Shown: positions 18,067 through 25,692 of the stretch, in pieces
How the letters are laid out: each line of letters opens with the position of its first letter
How positions within the stretch are numbered: the first letter of the stretch is position 1
Source of the DNA: Anaerofustis sp.
Lineage (GTDB): Bacteria; Bacillota; Clostridia; Eubacteriales; Anaerofustaceae
Assembly (NCBI RefSeq): GCF_019420015.1
Contig: NZ_JAHZIA010000045.1
Coordinates: 1-44,189 of the forward strand
Reading direction: 5' to 3'
DNA length: 44,189 nt
The notes under the pieces: generated by a model
Seen by the model: the letters and a program-made list of their open reading frames with translations, nothing else
Database searches by the model: none
What the model was told of the DNA's origin: nothing
Program-made: the position numbers and the translations under genes

Positions 18067-18507
18067 CTACTTTATATTAAGTACTTCAGGTTTTTGTGCT
18101 GCATGTTCATGTTCACTTCCTGCGTATACTTTTAATTTCTTTAATTGTGCTCTTCCAAGTTTATTTTTTGGAAGCATTCCTTTAACTGCTTTTTCGATTA
18201 CAAACTCAGGTTTATTAGCAATTAAATCTTTGTAAGCTACTTCTTTTCTTCCACCTGGATATCCTGTATGTCTGTAATATTTTTTATCTAATAATTTATT
18301 TCCAGTAAGATGAATTTTTTCTGCATTAATTACGATTACATAATCCCCAGTATCAATATTAGGTGTGTAATATGGTTTATTTTTACCTGTTAATACTTTG
18401 GCAACTTCACTGCATAGTCTACCAAGTGTTTTGCCTTCAGCATCTACTACATACCATTTTTTATCAATTTGTTGGGGTTTAGCAATACCAGTTGACTTTG
18501 TTAACAT
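18067..18507 (-). CDS. rplM: 50S ribosomal protein L13
   Basis: Early-assembly large-subunit protein, 146 residues, recognised by KWYVVDAEGKTLGRLCSEVAKVLTGKNKPYYTPNIDTGDYVIVINAEKI and the later YRHTGYPGG and MLPKNKLG motifs. The ATG at 18507 is preceded by TGGAGG. A TTG at 18525 would bury that site and is rejected. It has its own promoter behind truA, so the L13-S9 unit can be expressed apart from the long ribosomal cluster upstream. Confidence 0.97.
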   Translation of the reverse strand: MLTKSTGIAKPQQIDKKWYVVDAEGKTLGRLCSEVAKVLTGKNKPYYTPNIDTGDYVIVINAEKIHLTGNKLLDKKYYRHTGYPGGRKEVAYKDLIANKPEFVIEKAVKGMLPKNKLGRAQLKKLKVYAGSEHEHAAQKPEVLNIK

Positions 18508-18600
18508 TTCGTTAAACCTCCACAATACGTATAATATTTTTATTTAATCATTTGCTATATCAAGTGCACGGGGCTAACGATACACATAAAATAGCTAGCT
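18508..18600 (-). ncRNA. rplM 5' leader with a closed hairpin, candidate L13 leader
   Basis: The roughly 93-nt untranslated leader carries GCTAT (at 18591-18595, minus strand) pairing with ATAGC (18554-18558). This encloses a 32-nt region with further GUG/CAC pairing. Its place, before rplM in a Firmicute, is that of the known L13 autoregulatory leader family. The match to that family was not tested and is inferred from position and foldability. Confidence 0.45.
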
Positions 18601-18605
18601 TATAT

Positions 18606-18634
18606 ATTTTAGATTATTTTCCCTTTTATGTCAA
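18606..18634 (-). promoter_or_regulatory. rplM-rpsI promoter
   Basis: A consensus -35 TTGACA (18629-18634), 17-bp spacer and -10 TAAAAT (18606-18611), located between the truA stop and rplM. Confidence 0.85.
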
Positions 18635-18660
18635 CATTTTTTTCGCATTATAAGCCAATT

Positions 18661-19395
18661 TTAGTAAAAAACTTTGCTTAAATAAAGTCCTTCAGCCGGA
18701 GCCGTAACATTTGCCATATCTCTGTTCTTACTTGTAAGAATCTCTTTTATTCGATTTTCTTCAAAACGTCCCCTGCCGATGTCGATTAAAGAAGCAACGA
18801 TAATTCTGACCATATTATATAAAAAACCGTTACCTCTTATTTTAAAAATAATCAGATCATTTTTTTTAATAATGTCAACACTGTAAATCTCTCTGACAGT
18901 GCTTTTTACATTGCTTCCGCTTCCCATAAATCCTGCAAAATCATGAACCCCGACCAAATCTTTGCTTGCTCTTTGCATTTTTTCAATATCGAGTTTATAA
19001 AAAACGTGGGTGGCTCTGTTTTTAAATAAAGGATTCATTATACTTCGGTTATATATAACATATATATATTCTTTTCCCTTTGCACTGTATCTGGCATGAA
19101 AGTCAGAATCTTTTTCCTTGGCATCTATTACTCTTATATCTCTGGGAAGAAAAGAGTTTATTCCATATGGTATCTTCTTAATATCAATATTTGAATTTGT
19201 ATAAAAGCTTGCGGCTTGTCCAAGAGCATGAACTCCGCTGTCTGTTCTACCGCTTCCGAATAATTTTATATCTTCTTTTACCAATTTTTCTATAGCATTT
19301 TTTACCTTACCCTCTACACTTATACCGTTGTTTTGCATCTGCCAACCGACATATGCACTACCGTCATACTCTATTGTAAGAAGAATATTCCTCAT
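18661..19395 (-). CDS. truA: tRNA pseudouridine(38-40) synthase TruA
   Basis: Isomerises uridines 38-40 in the tRNA anticodon arm. The 244-residue protein begins RNILLTIEYDGSAYVGWQMQ and has the catalytic aspartate in GSGRTDSGVHALGQ. It also has the FHARYSAKGKEYIYVIYN and GNGFLYNMVRIIV motifs of the family. Its ATG shares one base with the ecfT stop (TAATG), so it is co-translated with the ECF transporter genes, a conserved Firmicute order. AAGGGGATC upstream serves as its ribosome-binding site. Confidence 0.96.
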   Translation of the reverse strand: MRNILLTIEYDGSAYVGWQMQNNGISVEGKVKNAIEKLVKEDIKLFGSGRTDSGVHALGQAASFYTNSNIDIKKIPYGINSFLPRDIRVIDAKEKDSDFHARYSAKGKEYIYVIYNRSIMNPLFKNRATHVFYKLDIEKMQRASKDLVGVHDFAGFMGSGSNVKSTVREIYSVDIIKKNDLIIFKIRGNGFLYNMVRIIVASLIDIGRGRFEENRIKEILTSKNRDMANVTAPAEGLYLSKVFY

Positions 19396-20210
19396 TATAA
19401 GATCCCCTTAATATACAAAATATTTGTCACTATAACGAATATAACCATAAATATGCCATATGCATATGCGTAGGTGTCCGATTTTGTATATCGAAGCTCT
19501 TTCATTCTCGTTCTGTCAGTACCGCCTCTGTAGCATCTTGCTTCCATTGCAAGAGCTAAATCTTCAGCTCGTTGAAATGCCGATAGAAAAAGAGGGATAA
19601 GAACAGGAATAAAGGCTTTTGCTCTTTTTATAACATTGCCACTTTCGAAATCGGCCCCTCTTGATTTTTGAGCATTTATAATTCTGCTCGTCTCTTCCAT
19701 TAAAGTAGGAATAAATCTAAGCGCTATGCTCATCATCATAGAAAGTTCATGAGCATATCTTTTTATAAAAGGTACCCTTTTCATCAACATCTCCATGCCA
19801 TCGGTAAGTGCTATCGGAGAAGTAACCAATGTCAGCAAAGAAGTTCCGGTTACCAACAATATAAGCCTTACTGCCATTAAAATTGCATTATGAAGTCCCT
19901 TATCCGTTATTTTTAAAAATCCTATTTGATATAAAATGTTCCCCGGAGTCATAAACATATTTAGACAAACGGTAAACAATATTATCAAAATTAAACCTTT
20001 AAGCCCTCTTATTAAATAATTAACAGGAACTTTCGATATCATGACAGGTATCATAAGCAAAATAAACATACCTAAAAATCCAATAAAAGACTTAACCAAA
20101 AACAAAAAAATCATATATATAAAAGTAACAAAAATTTTTGTCCTCGGATCTAGATTATGTATTACAGAACCGGTAGGATAATATTGACCTATAGTAATAT
20201 CATTTAACAT
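19395..20210 (-). CDS. ecfT: ECF transporter transmembrane subunit EcfT
   Basis: Membrane coupling subunit of the energy-coupling-factor transporter that, with EcfA1/A2, powers interchangeable vitamin- and metal-binding S components. The 271 residues include hydrophobic segments around 25-60, 70-90, 105-125 and 245-265. The two coupling helices are marked by AQKSRGADFESG and AMEARCYRGG, the Ala-Arg-Gly signatures that touch the ATPases. No S component is encoded nearby, which fits a shared group II ECF module. The gene starts 15 bases after ecfA2. Confidence 0.95.
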   Translation of the reverse strand: MLNDITIGQYYPTGSVIHNLDPRTKIFVTFIYMIFLFLVKSFIGFLGMFILLMIPVMISKVPVNYLIRGLKGLILIILFTVCLNMFMTPGNILYQIGFLKITDKGLHNAILMAVRLILLVTGTSLLTLVTSPIALTDGMEMLMKRVPFIKRYAHELSMMMSIALRFIPTLMEETSRIINAQKSRGADFESGNVIKRAKAFIPVLIPLFLSAFQRAEDLALAMEARCYRGGTDRTRMKELRYTKSDTYAYAYGIFMVIFVIVTNILYIKGIL

Positions 20211-20225
20211 ACTTTCATTATTTCC

Positions 20226-21065
20226 TTAAATTATTTTCTCTATTTCTTTAACTACATCATCAAAAGTAAACAATTCGGTATTTACTTCAAGACCTTTTTC
20301 TTTAAGTTTTAATATTAATTCTTTACCCTCAGGTATACTTAAACCAATCTCTTTAAGTAATTTATCCTGATTGAAAACATTTTTTGGAGTATCGAACAAC
20401 TTAAGCTCTCCTCCGGAAAATACCATAATCTTACTTGCATATTCACAAACATCCGTCATTGAGTGAGAAACCAAAAACGTTGTAAGATTATTGTCTTTAT
20501 GAAGCTTATATATATTATCAAGTATTTCTTTTCTTCCAACAGGATCCAAACCGCTGGCAGGCTCATCAAGAATCAATATATCGGGATCCATAGCGATAAC
20601 TCCGGCAATGGCAACTCTTCGTTTTTGTCCTCCTGAAAGTTCAAAAGGAGACTTATCCTTATATGTCTCAAAATCTAAACCTACCATCTCCATTGCTTTT
20701 CTCACTGTACCGTCAATATCATCCATACCAATATTTTTTGGACCGAAGGCAATATCTTTATATATCGTCTCCTCAAAAAGCTGATACTCCGGATATTGAA
20801 ATACCAATCCAACTTTGGAACAAATATCTTTCATCAATATACCTTTTTGATTGATATTCAACTCATCCAAGTAAATTTCTCCCGATGTCGGTGTTAATAA
20901 CCTGTTGATATGTTGAATCAATGTTGATTTTCCACTGCCTGTATGCCCTATAATCCCAACTAACTCTCCGTTTTTTACTTCAAAGTTAATATTTTTTAAT
21001 GCTTTAAATTCAAATATACTGTTCTCAGAATAAGTATGGCACAAATCAATAACCTTTACTGACAT
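20226..21065 (-). CDS. ecfA2: ECF transporter ATPase EcfA2
   Basis: Second ATP-binding subunit of the ECF module (279 residues). Visible are Walker A GIIGHTGSGKSTLIQHINR, Q-loop VFQYPEYQLFEETI, signature ELSGGQKRRVAIAG, Walker B ILILDEPASGLDP and the switch histidine in LVSHSMTD. The distinct C-terminal domain ends in a short helix. The Ala-Ser-Gly after the Walker B proline separates it from EcfA1. Its ATG lies within the last 10 bases of ecfA1, preceded by GGAGG. Confidence 0.95.
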   Translation of the reverse strand: MSVKVIDLCHTYSENSIFEFKALKNINFEVKNGELVGIIGHTGSGKSTLIQHINRLLTPTSGEIYLDELNINQKGILMKDICSKVGLVFQYPEYQLFEETIYKDIAFGPKNIGMDDIDGTVRKAMEMVGLDFETYKDKSPFELSGGQKRRVAIAGVIAMDPDILILDEPASGLDPVGRKEILDNIYKLHKDNNLTTFLVSHSMTDVCEYASKIMVFSGGELKLFDTPKNVFNQDKLLKEIGLSIPEGKELILKLKEKGLEVNTELFTFDDVVKEIEKII

Positions 21066-21889
21066 ATTTCCTCCACTAATTCATCTAAAGTAAGAATTTT
21101 ATCATTACTTATTTTACCCTTTTTCTTAAGCTCAAAAGCTATTTTTGTTGCATAAGGCGGCTCAAGCATTAATTCTTTTAATTTATCCCCCTTTGAAAAA
21201 ACTTCTCTTGGAGTACCTTCAAAAACCTTTTCGCCTCTGTCTAGAATAAAAACTTTATCCGCATCCACAACTTCTTCCATATAATGAGTAATCAATATTA
21301 CGGTAGTACCCTTTTTATTTAATTCCTTTATCGTATTAATAACTTCTATTCTTCCCTTTGGATCAAGCATTGCAGTAGGTTCATCCAAAATAATACACTC
21401 CGGCTCCATAGCAAGTATACCGGCAATGGCGATTCTTTGTTTTTGCCCACCCGATAACTCATGGGGTTTTTTATCTTTAAATTCACTCATTTGCACACTT
21501 AAAAGAGAATTATCCACTCTATTTCTTATCTCTTTCGGATCTATACCCAAATTTTCAGGTCCAAAGGCAACATCTTCTTCTACTATAGTTGCTACCATTT
21601 GATTATCGGGATTTTGAAATATCATCCCCGCCTTTTGCCTTATCTCCCAAATTTTATCTGTATCCTTTGTGTTCATCCCGTCTATTATAATTTCTCCCTC
21701 ATGAGGAATAAGGATACCGTTTAAAAGCTTTGCAAGGGTTGATTTTCCGGATCCATTGCGCCCTATAATACCAACAAAATCTCCTTTATTAATCTCGAGT
21801 GAAACATTTTTTAATGCTTCAACAGTTACGTTTCCTTCATTGTCTGTATAAGAATAGTTTAAGTTTTTTATTTCTATCATTTTATCCAT
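21056..21889 (-). CDS. ecfA1: ECF transporter ATPase EcfA1
   Basis: First ATP-binding subunit of the ECF module. The core motifs are GIIGRNGSGKSTLAKLLNG (Walker A), FQNPDNQMVATIVEEDVAFG, the ELSGGQKQRIAIAGI signature and CIILDEPTAMLDPKGR (Walker B). The ATG at 21889 (277 residues, MDKMIEIKNLNYSY) has GAGAGA upstream and begins exactly where homologues do. An earlier in-frame ATG at 21928 would add an unrelated tail and lacks a ribosome-binding site. The 152-bp gap after rplQ contains a terminator-like hairpin, so expression may depend on readthrough or on a local promoter not clearly visible. Confidence 0.94.
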   Translation of the reverse strand: MDKMIEIKNLNYSYTDNEGNVTVEALKNVSLEINKGDFVGIIGRNGSGKSTLAKLLNGILIPHEGEIIIDGMNTKDTDKIWEIRQKAGMIFQNPDNQMVATIVEEDVAFGPENLGIDPKEIRNRVDNSLLSVQMSEFKDKKPHELSGGQKQRIAIAGILAMEPECIILDEPTAMLDPKGRIEVINTIKELNKKGTTVILITHYMEEVVDADKVFILDRGEKVFEGTPREVFSKGDKLKELMLEPPYATKIAFELKKKGKISNDKILTLDELVEEICQ

Positions 21890-21991
21890 ATTAAATCTCT
21901 CTCGTATGTAAATATTATAAATATACATTTACTTAAAATATAAATTTAAATATCAAAATATTTATTTATAATATCTCTTATATATAGAGCT

Positions 21992-22020
21992 AAAGGAACA
22001 GTAGTCAACACTGTCCCTTT
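21992..22020 (-). terminator. Hairpin between rplQ and ecfA1, probably a partial terminator
   Basis: AAAGGGACAG and CTGTTCCTTT pair on the minus-strand RNA with one G-U, a wobble that works only in that orientation. The following sequence (AGCTCTATATAT) is a poor T-tract, so readthrough into ecfA1 is plausible. Confidence 0.55.
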
Positions 22021-22041
22021 GTAATATATTATTTATTTAGA

Positions 22042-22389
22042 TTATTCACTTACTAACTCTAAAATTGCTGTTTCAGCTCCGTCACCACGTCTGGCGCCAA
22101 GTTTGTAAATTCTTGTATATCCACCGTCTCTGTTTTCGTATTTAGGTGCAATTTCATTGAATAATTTATCTACTACACGCTTGTCATAAATATAAGCAAG
22201 AGCCTGTCTTCTGGCATGTAAATCGCCGCGTTTTCCAAGAGTAATCATTTTATCAACTATTTTTCTTGCTTCTTTCGCACGAAATAGAGTAGTGTTTATT
22301 CTTTCATATCTAAGTGTATCAGTTACTAAACCTCTAAGCATAGCTTTTCTTTTATCGCTTGCTTTACCTAGTTTTCTATATCCTGCCAT
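22042..22389 (-). CDS. rplQ: 50S ribosomal protein L17
   Basis: Last ribosomal gene of the alpha cluster; L17 lies near the polypeptide exit on the large subunit. The 115-residue protein begins MAGYRKLGKASDKRKAMLRGLVTDTL and ends in the family's GDGAETAILELV. The RINTTLFRAKEARKIVDKMITLGKRGDLHARRQAL core is intact. The gene lies 28 bases after rpoA, with GGAGG before the ATG. Confidence 0.98.
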   Translation of the reverse strand: MAGYRKLGKASDKRKAMLRGLVTDTLRYERINTTLFRAKEARKIVDKMITLGKRGDLHARRQALAYIYDKRVVDKLFNEIAPKYENRDGGYTRIYKLGARRGDGAETAILELVSE

Positions 22390-22417
22390 TTATAAACCTC
22401 CTTTATTAGTGTGTTTA

Positions 22418-23365
22418 CTATTCATCGCCTTGTCTAAAAGATAAACCGATTTCGGCAAGTTTCTTTTTAATTTCATTTAAAGATTTCTTACCGAGATTTC
22501 TAACTTTAGACATATCTTCTTCACTTCTTGAAATTAATTCTTCAACCGTATTTATGCTGGTTCTTTTCAAACAGTTGCTTGAACGAACAGAAAGTTCAAG
22601 TTCATCAATACTCATTTCAAGAACTTTTTCTTTTTCGTTTTCTTCTCTTTCAACCATTAAACTAGCATTCGGTAAGTTAGCATTCATATCTATGAATAAT
22701 TGAAGATGGTCATTAATTACTTTTGCAGCAAGTGAAACTGCTTCTTCAGGAGAAATTGTTCCGTCTGTCCAAACCTCAATATTAAGTCTGTCATAATCTG
22801 TAACATTTCCTACTCTTGTATTCTCAACCGTAAAATTAGCTTTTTTTACCGGTGTAAAAATACTGTCAACAGGAAGAGTACCTATAGGCATATCTTCTTT
22901 TTTGTTCTTTTCACTTGGCACATATCCCGTACCATTATCCAATGTAATTGTCATATCAAGTACGGCATCGTTCATAAGTGATGCAATATGCAAATCAGGA
23001 TTAACAATTTCAACGTCACTGTCGCAGATAATATCACCTGCCGTCACATTACCTTCACCTTCGGCATGTATATGAACATCCACAGGTCCATCGGAATGTA
23101 ATTTTACAGATAGGTCTTTTAAATTTAATATAATTTGTAGTACATCTTCCGCAACACCGTCAATCGTTGCAAATTCATGCAATACATTTTCAATTTTAAT
23201 ATTAGTTACAGCAGCTCCGGGAAGAGATGATAACATAATTCTTCTAAGAGAATTACCTATAGTAGTACCATATCCTCTTTCAAGGGGTTCTACAACAAAT
23301 TTTCCATAAGTTCTATCTGCACTAATTTCCGCAATTTCAATATTAGGTTTTTGAAATTCTAACAT
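22418..23365 (-). CDS. rpoA: RNA polymerase alpha subunit
   Basis: Scaffold for polymerase assembly (N-terminal domain) and contact point for upstream DNA and activators (C-terminal domain). In the 315 residues, the dimerisation segment GYGTTIGNSLRRIMLSSLPGAAV is typical of alphaNTD. ELELSVRSSNCLKRTSINTVEELI with RNLGKKSLNEIKKKL near the end is alphaCTD. Between them lies the usual flexible linker of charged residues. The ATG has GGGAGG upstream. The 56-bp gap after rpsD shows no separate promoter. Confidence 0.98.
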   Translation of the reverse strand: MLEFQKPNIEIAEISADRTYGKFVVEPLERGYGTTIGNSLRRIMLSSLPGAAVTNIKIENVLHEFATIDGVAEDVLQIILNLKDLSVKLHSDGPVDVHIHAEGEGNVTAGDIICDSDVEIVNPDLHIASLMNDAVLDMTITLDNGTGYVPSEKNKKEDMPIGTLPVDSIFTPVKKANFTVENTRVGNVTDYDRLNIEVWTDGTISPEEAVSLAAKVINDHLQLFIDMNANLPNASLMVEREENEKEKVLEMSIDELELSVRSSNCLKRTSINTVEELISRSEEDMSKVRNLGKKSLNEIKKKLAEIGLSFRQGDE

Positions 23366-23421
23366 ATAATAAAACCTCCCAATTCCATAAATCTAACCAA
23401 TAATATCTTAAACTTATAATC

Positions 23422-24048
23422 TTATTTAGAATATAATTCGACAATTAGATGGTCTTCAATAGGAATTTCGATATCTGCTTTTGTTGGAACGGCAATCATC
23501 TTACCTTCCATTTTTTCCATATCGACTTGTGTATATGCTGCCGGAACTCTAGTTTCATTCATTTCTGCGATTTCTTTAAATTTGCTTGATTTTCTTGAAG
23601 CATCTTTTACTTTAATAACTTGACCTTCTTTAACACTGTAAGATGGAATATTTACTTTTTTACCATCAACAGTAAAATGATTATGTCTAACCAATTGTCT
23701 TGCTTCTTTTCTAGATGAAGCAAATCCCATTCTGTAAACAACATTATCCAAACGAGATTCTAATAGTGAAATTAAGTTTTCACCAGCTGCACCAGGTCTT
23801 CTTTCAGCTTTATCAAAATATAATCTAAATTGTTTTTCTAAAACACCATAAATTCTTTTTACTTTTTGTTTTTCTCTTAATTGAACACCGTATTCGCTCA
23901 TTTTTGAGCCCTTGCTTCCGTGTTGTCCTGGAGCTTGCGGTCTTCTGTTAAAAGCACATTTATCTGAGTAACATCTAGAACCTTTTAAGAAAAGTTTTTC
24001 ATTTTCTCTTCTACAAAGTCTACATGATGCGTCAGTGTATCTTGCCAT
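23422..24048 (-). CDS. rpsD: 30S ribosomal protein S4
   Basis: Primary 16S rRNA binder and assembly initiator, 208 residues. The N-terminal zinc-type cysteines are kept (CRLCRRENEKLFLKGSRCYSDKC), and the S4 RNA-binding domain is seen in SRLDNVVYRMGFASSRKEARQLVRHNHFTVDGKKVNIPS. Here rpsD is inside the alpha cluster, unlike in Bacillus subtilis where it is a separate gene with its own S4-binding leader. Confidence 0.98.
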   Translation of the reverse strand: MARYTDASCRLCRRENEKLFLKGSRCYSDKCAFNRRPQAPGQHGSKGSKMSEYGVQLREKQKVKRIYGVLEKQFRLYFDKAERRPGAAGENLISLLESRLDNVVYRMGFASSRKEARQLVRHNHFTVDGKKVNIPSYSVKEGQVIKVKDASRKSSKFKEIAEMNETRVPAAYTQVDMEKMEGKMIAVPTKADIEIPIEDHLIVELYSK

Positions 24049-24104
24049 TAATTATTTACCTCCAATTAAATATTATCTTAATTGTTTATATTATATATTT
24101 TAAA

Positions 24105-24500
24105 TTAAACTCTTCTACGTTTTGGTGGTCTGCAACCATTATGTGGGATTGGTGTAACGTCTTTGATTGAAATAACGTTAAGTCCTGCAGCTTGAAGTGC
24201 TCTGATAGCAGCTTCTCTTCCAGAACCTGGTCCCTTTACAAATACATCAACGGTTTTCAAACCATGCTCCATAGCTCTTTTAGCAGCTTCTGTAGCAGCA
24301 CTTTGTGCAGCGTATGGAGTGCTTTTTCTTGAACCTTTGAAGCCTAACTCTCCGGCACTTGACCATGCCAAAGCATTACCTGCAACGTCAGTTAAAGTAA
24401 CTATTGTATTGTTAAAAGTAGAGCGGATATGCGCTTGTCCTTTTTCAATATTTTTCTTAACTTTTTTCTTTCCTCTTCTAACTACTTTCTTTGCAGCCAA
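24105..24500 (-). CDS. rpsK: 30S ribosomal protein S11 (TTG start)
   Basis: Platform protein of the small subunit, 131 residues. Recognised by GQAHIRSTFNNTIVTLTDVAGNALAWSSAGELGFKGSRKSTPYAAQSAA and the C-terminal DVTPIPHNGCRPPKRRRV. The start codon is TTG, eight bases after a full AAGGAGG. No upstream ATG is available, so the TTG is well supported and may tune S11 output relative to its ATG-started neighbours. Confidence 0.98.
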   Translation of the reverse strand: MAAKKVVRRGKKKVKKNIEKGQAHIRSTFNNTIVTLTDVAGNALAWSSAGELGFKGSRKSTPYAAQSAATEAAKRAMEHGLKTVDVFVKGPGSGREAAIRALQAAGLNVISIKDVTPIPHNGCRPPKRRRV

Positions 24501-24546
24501 TTCTAAATCCTCCTTAGTTTGTGAGAATAATAATCTATCTATCTAT

Positions 24547-24912
24547 TTATTTTTTTCTACTAACAGTTTTCTTAGGGCCTTTTCTTGTTCTAGCATTAGT
24601 CTTGCTTTTTTGACCTCTAACAGGTAAGCCTCTACGATGTCTAAGTCCTCTGTAAGTACCGATTTCCATTAGTCTTTTAATGTTAAGTGAAACTTCTCTT
24701 CTTAAGTCCCCTTCAACAGTAACTTCTTCGTCTATTAATGAACGAAGTTTGTTTACTTCATCTTCGCTTAAATCTTTAACTCTTGTATCCGGATTTATTC
24801 CGGCTTTAGCTAAAAGCTTGTTTGAAGTAGCTTGACCAATTCCGTAGATATAAGTTAAACCTATTTCTACTCTTTTATCTTTAGGTAAATCCACGCCGGC
24901 TATTCTCGCCAT
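24547..24912 (-). CDS. rpsM: 30S ribosomal protein S13
   Basis: Head protein forming bridges to the large subunit and touching P-site tRNA, 121 residues. MARIAGVDLPKDKRVEIGLTYIYGIG is the invariant N terminus; GTYRGLRHRRGLPVRGQKSKTNARTRKGPKK is the basic tail. The ATG at 24912 follows GGAGG. A GTG at 24921 would cut into that site. It opens the alpha part of the cluster after an unusually long 120-nt spacer. Confidence 0.98.
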   Translation of the reverse strand: MARIAGVDLPKDKRVEIGLTYIYGIGQATSNKLLAKAGINPDTRVKDLSEDEVNKLRSLIDEEVTVEGDLRREVSLNIKRLMEIGTYRGLRHRRGLPVRGQKSKTNARTRKGPKKTVSRKK

Positions 24913-25032
24913 TAATTGCACCTCCGTATGATTTTTTTCACTTTAATGATTACTTTTGTTTATTTAATTATATATATAAAAGATCTTGCCAGATAAATAT
25001 CAGCCGCGACAAAATACTTTATATCGAATTTA
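24913..25032 (-). other. 120-nt spacer between rpmJ and rpsM, possible leader element
   Basis: Neighbouring genes of the cluster are mostly 10-50 bases apart, so this gap stands out. On the minus strand it holds a locally GC-richer patch (24995-25012) that can form a small imperfect hairpin (GATA with TATC, flanked by GC pairs), then an AT-rich run. It sits where gamma-proteobacterial alpha operons carry the S4-binding leader, but no match to that pseudoknot was recognised. Confidence 0.3.
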
Positions 25033-25146
25033 TTAACCTTGTTTTTGTTTGTGTTTAGGATTTTCACAAATTACCATTACTTTGCCTTTACGTTTAATAA
25101 CTTTGCATTTTTCGCAAATAGGCTTTACGCTAGGTCTTACTTTCAT
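25033..25146 (-). CDS. rpmJ: 50S ribosomal protein L36, zinc-binding form
   Basis: A 37-residue protein beginning MKVRPSVKPICEKCKVIKR and ending in ICENPKHKQKQG. The zinc ligands Cys11, Cys14, Cys27 and His32 are all present, so this is the zinc-containing version and not the zinc-free paralogue made under zinc limitation. The ATG at 25146 follows AGGAGG and the gene lies 26 bases after infA. Confidence 0.97.
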   Translation of the reverse strand: MKVRPSVKPICEKCKVIKRKGKVMVICENPKHKQKQG

Positions 25147-25172
25147 AATTTTATCCTCCTACTTTAGTAATT

Positions 25173-25397
25173 TTATCTTCCCTTTTCTCTCCAAATGATT
25201 CTTCCTCTGGTTAAATCATATGGAGAAATTTCTAAAATTACTTTATCTCCCGGTAATATTTTAATGTAGTTCATTCTCAATTTTCCAGATATATGTGCTG
25301 TAATTTCATGTCCGTTATCCAACTGAACTTTGAAAGTCGTATTAGGCATTGCTTCAAGAACAATTCCTTCTGCTTCCACATAATCACTTTTACTCAC
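25173..25397 (-). CDS. infA: Translation initiation factor IF-1 (GTG start)
   Basis: Occupies the A site of the 30S subunit during initiation. The 74-residue S1-like OB fold carries VEAEGIVLEAMPNTTFKVQLDNGHEITAHISGKLRMNYIKILPGDKVILEISPYDLTRGRI. The start codon is GTG with AGGAGG ten bases upstream. The context map-KOW-infA-rpmJ is the usual clostridial order. Confidence 0.97.
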   Translation of the reverse strand: MSKSDYVEAEGIVLEAMPNTTFKVQLDNGHEITAHISGKLRMNYIKILPGDKVILEISPYDLTRGRIIWREKGR

Positions 25398-25411
25398 TAA
25401 AACACATCCTC

Positions 25412-25684
25412 CTAAATTTCTTCTTTTATTTTATCAATTTCTTTTCTAACAAGAGCATTGGGTATTTTTTCATTACATTTTATTTTATCACAAATAAGTG
25501 TACTTTCAGCATTTATTTTAGAAATATGCTTAATTTTTTTTAATTTTGGATTTTCTACTTTTCTAAGTTTACCGTCAACCAAAAAAACTTTGTCATTATC
25601 TTTAAATCCTATTATAACAAGATATGAACCTTTATCCCTTCCGGCTTTCGATAATACAACATCTCCGATATTATAATCCGCCAT
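25412..25684 (-). CDS. KOW-domain, L14e-like RNA-binding protein
   Basis: A 90-residue protein starting MADYNIGDVVLSKAGRDKGSYLVIIGF, a KOW-type beta barrel like that of archaeal/eukaryotic L14e, with a lysine-rich strand (KLRKVENPKLKKIKHISKI). Genes of this type sit between map and infA in many Clostridia and are annotated as KOW domain RNA-binding proteins; their role is not established. The ATG at 25684 has AGGTG five bases before it. A GTG two codons earlier directly abuts the map stop and is less likely. Its place in the cluster suggests a ribosome- or translation-linked job. Confidence 0.85.
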   Translation of the reverse strand: MADYNIGDVVLSKAGRDKGSYLVIIGFKDNDKVFLVDGKLRKVENPKLKKIKHISKINAESTLICDKIKCNEKIPNALVRKEIDKIKEEI

Positions 25685-25692
25685 ATCCACAC

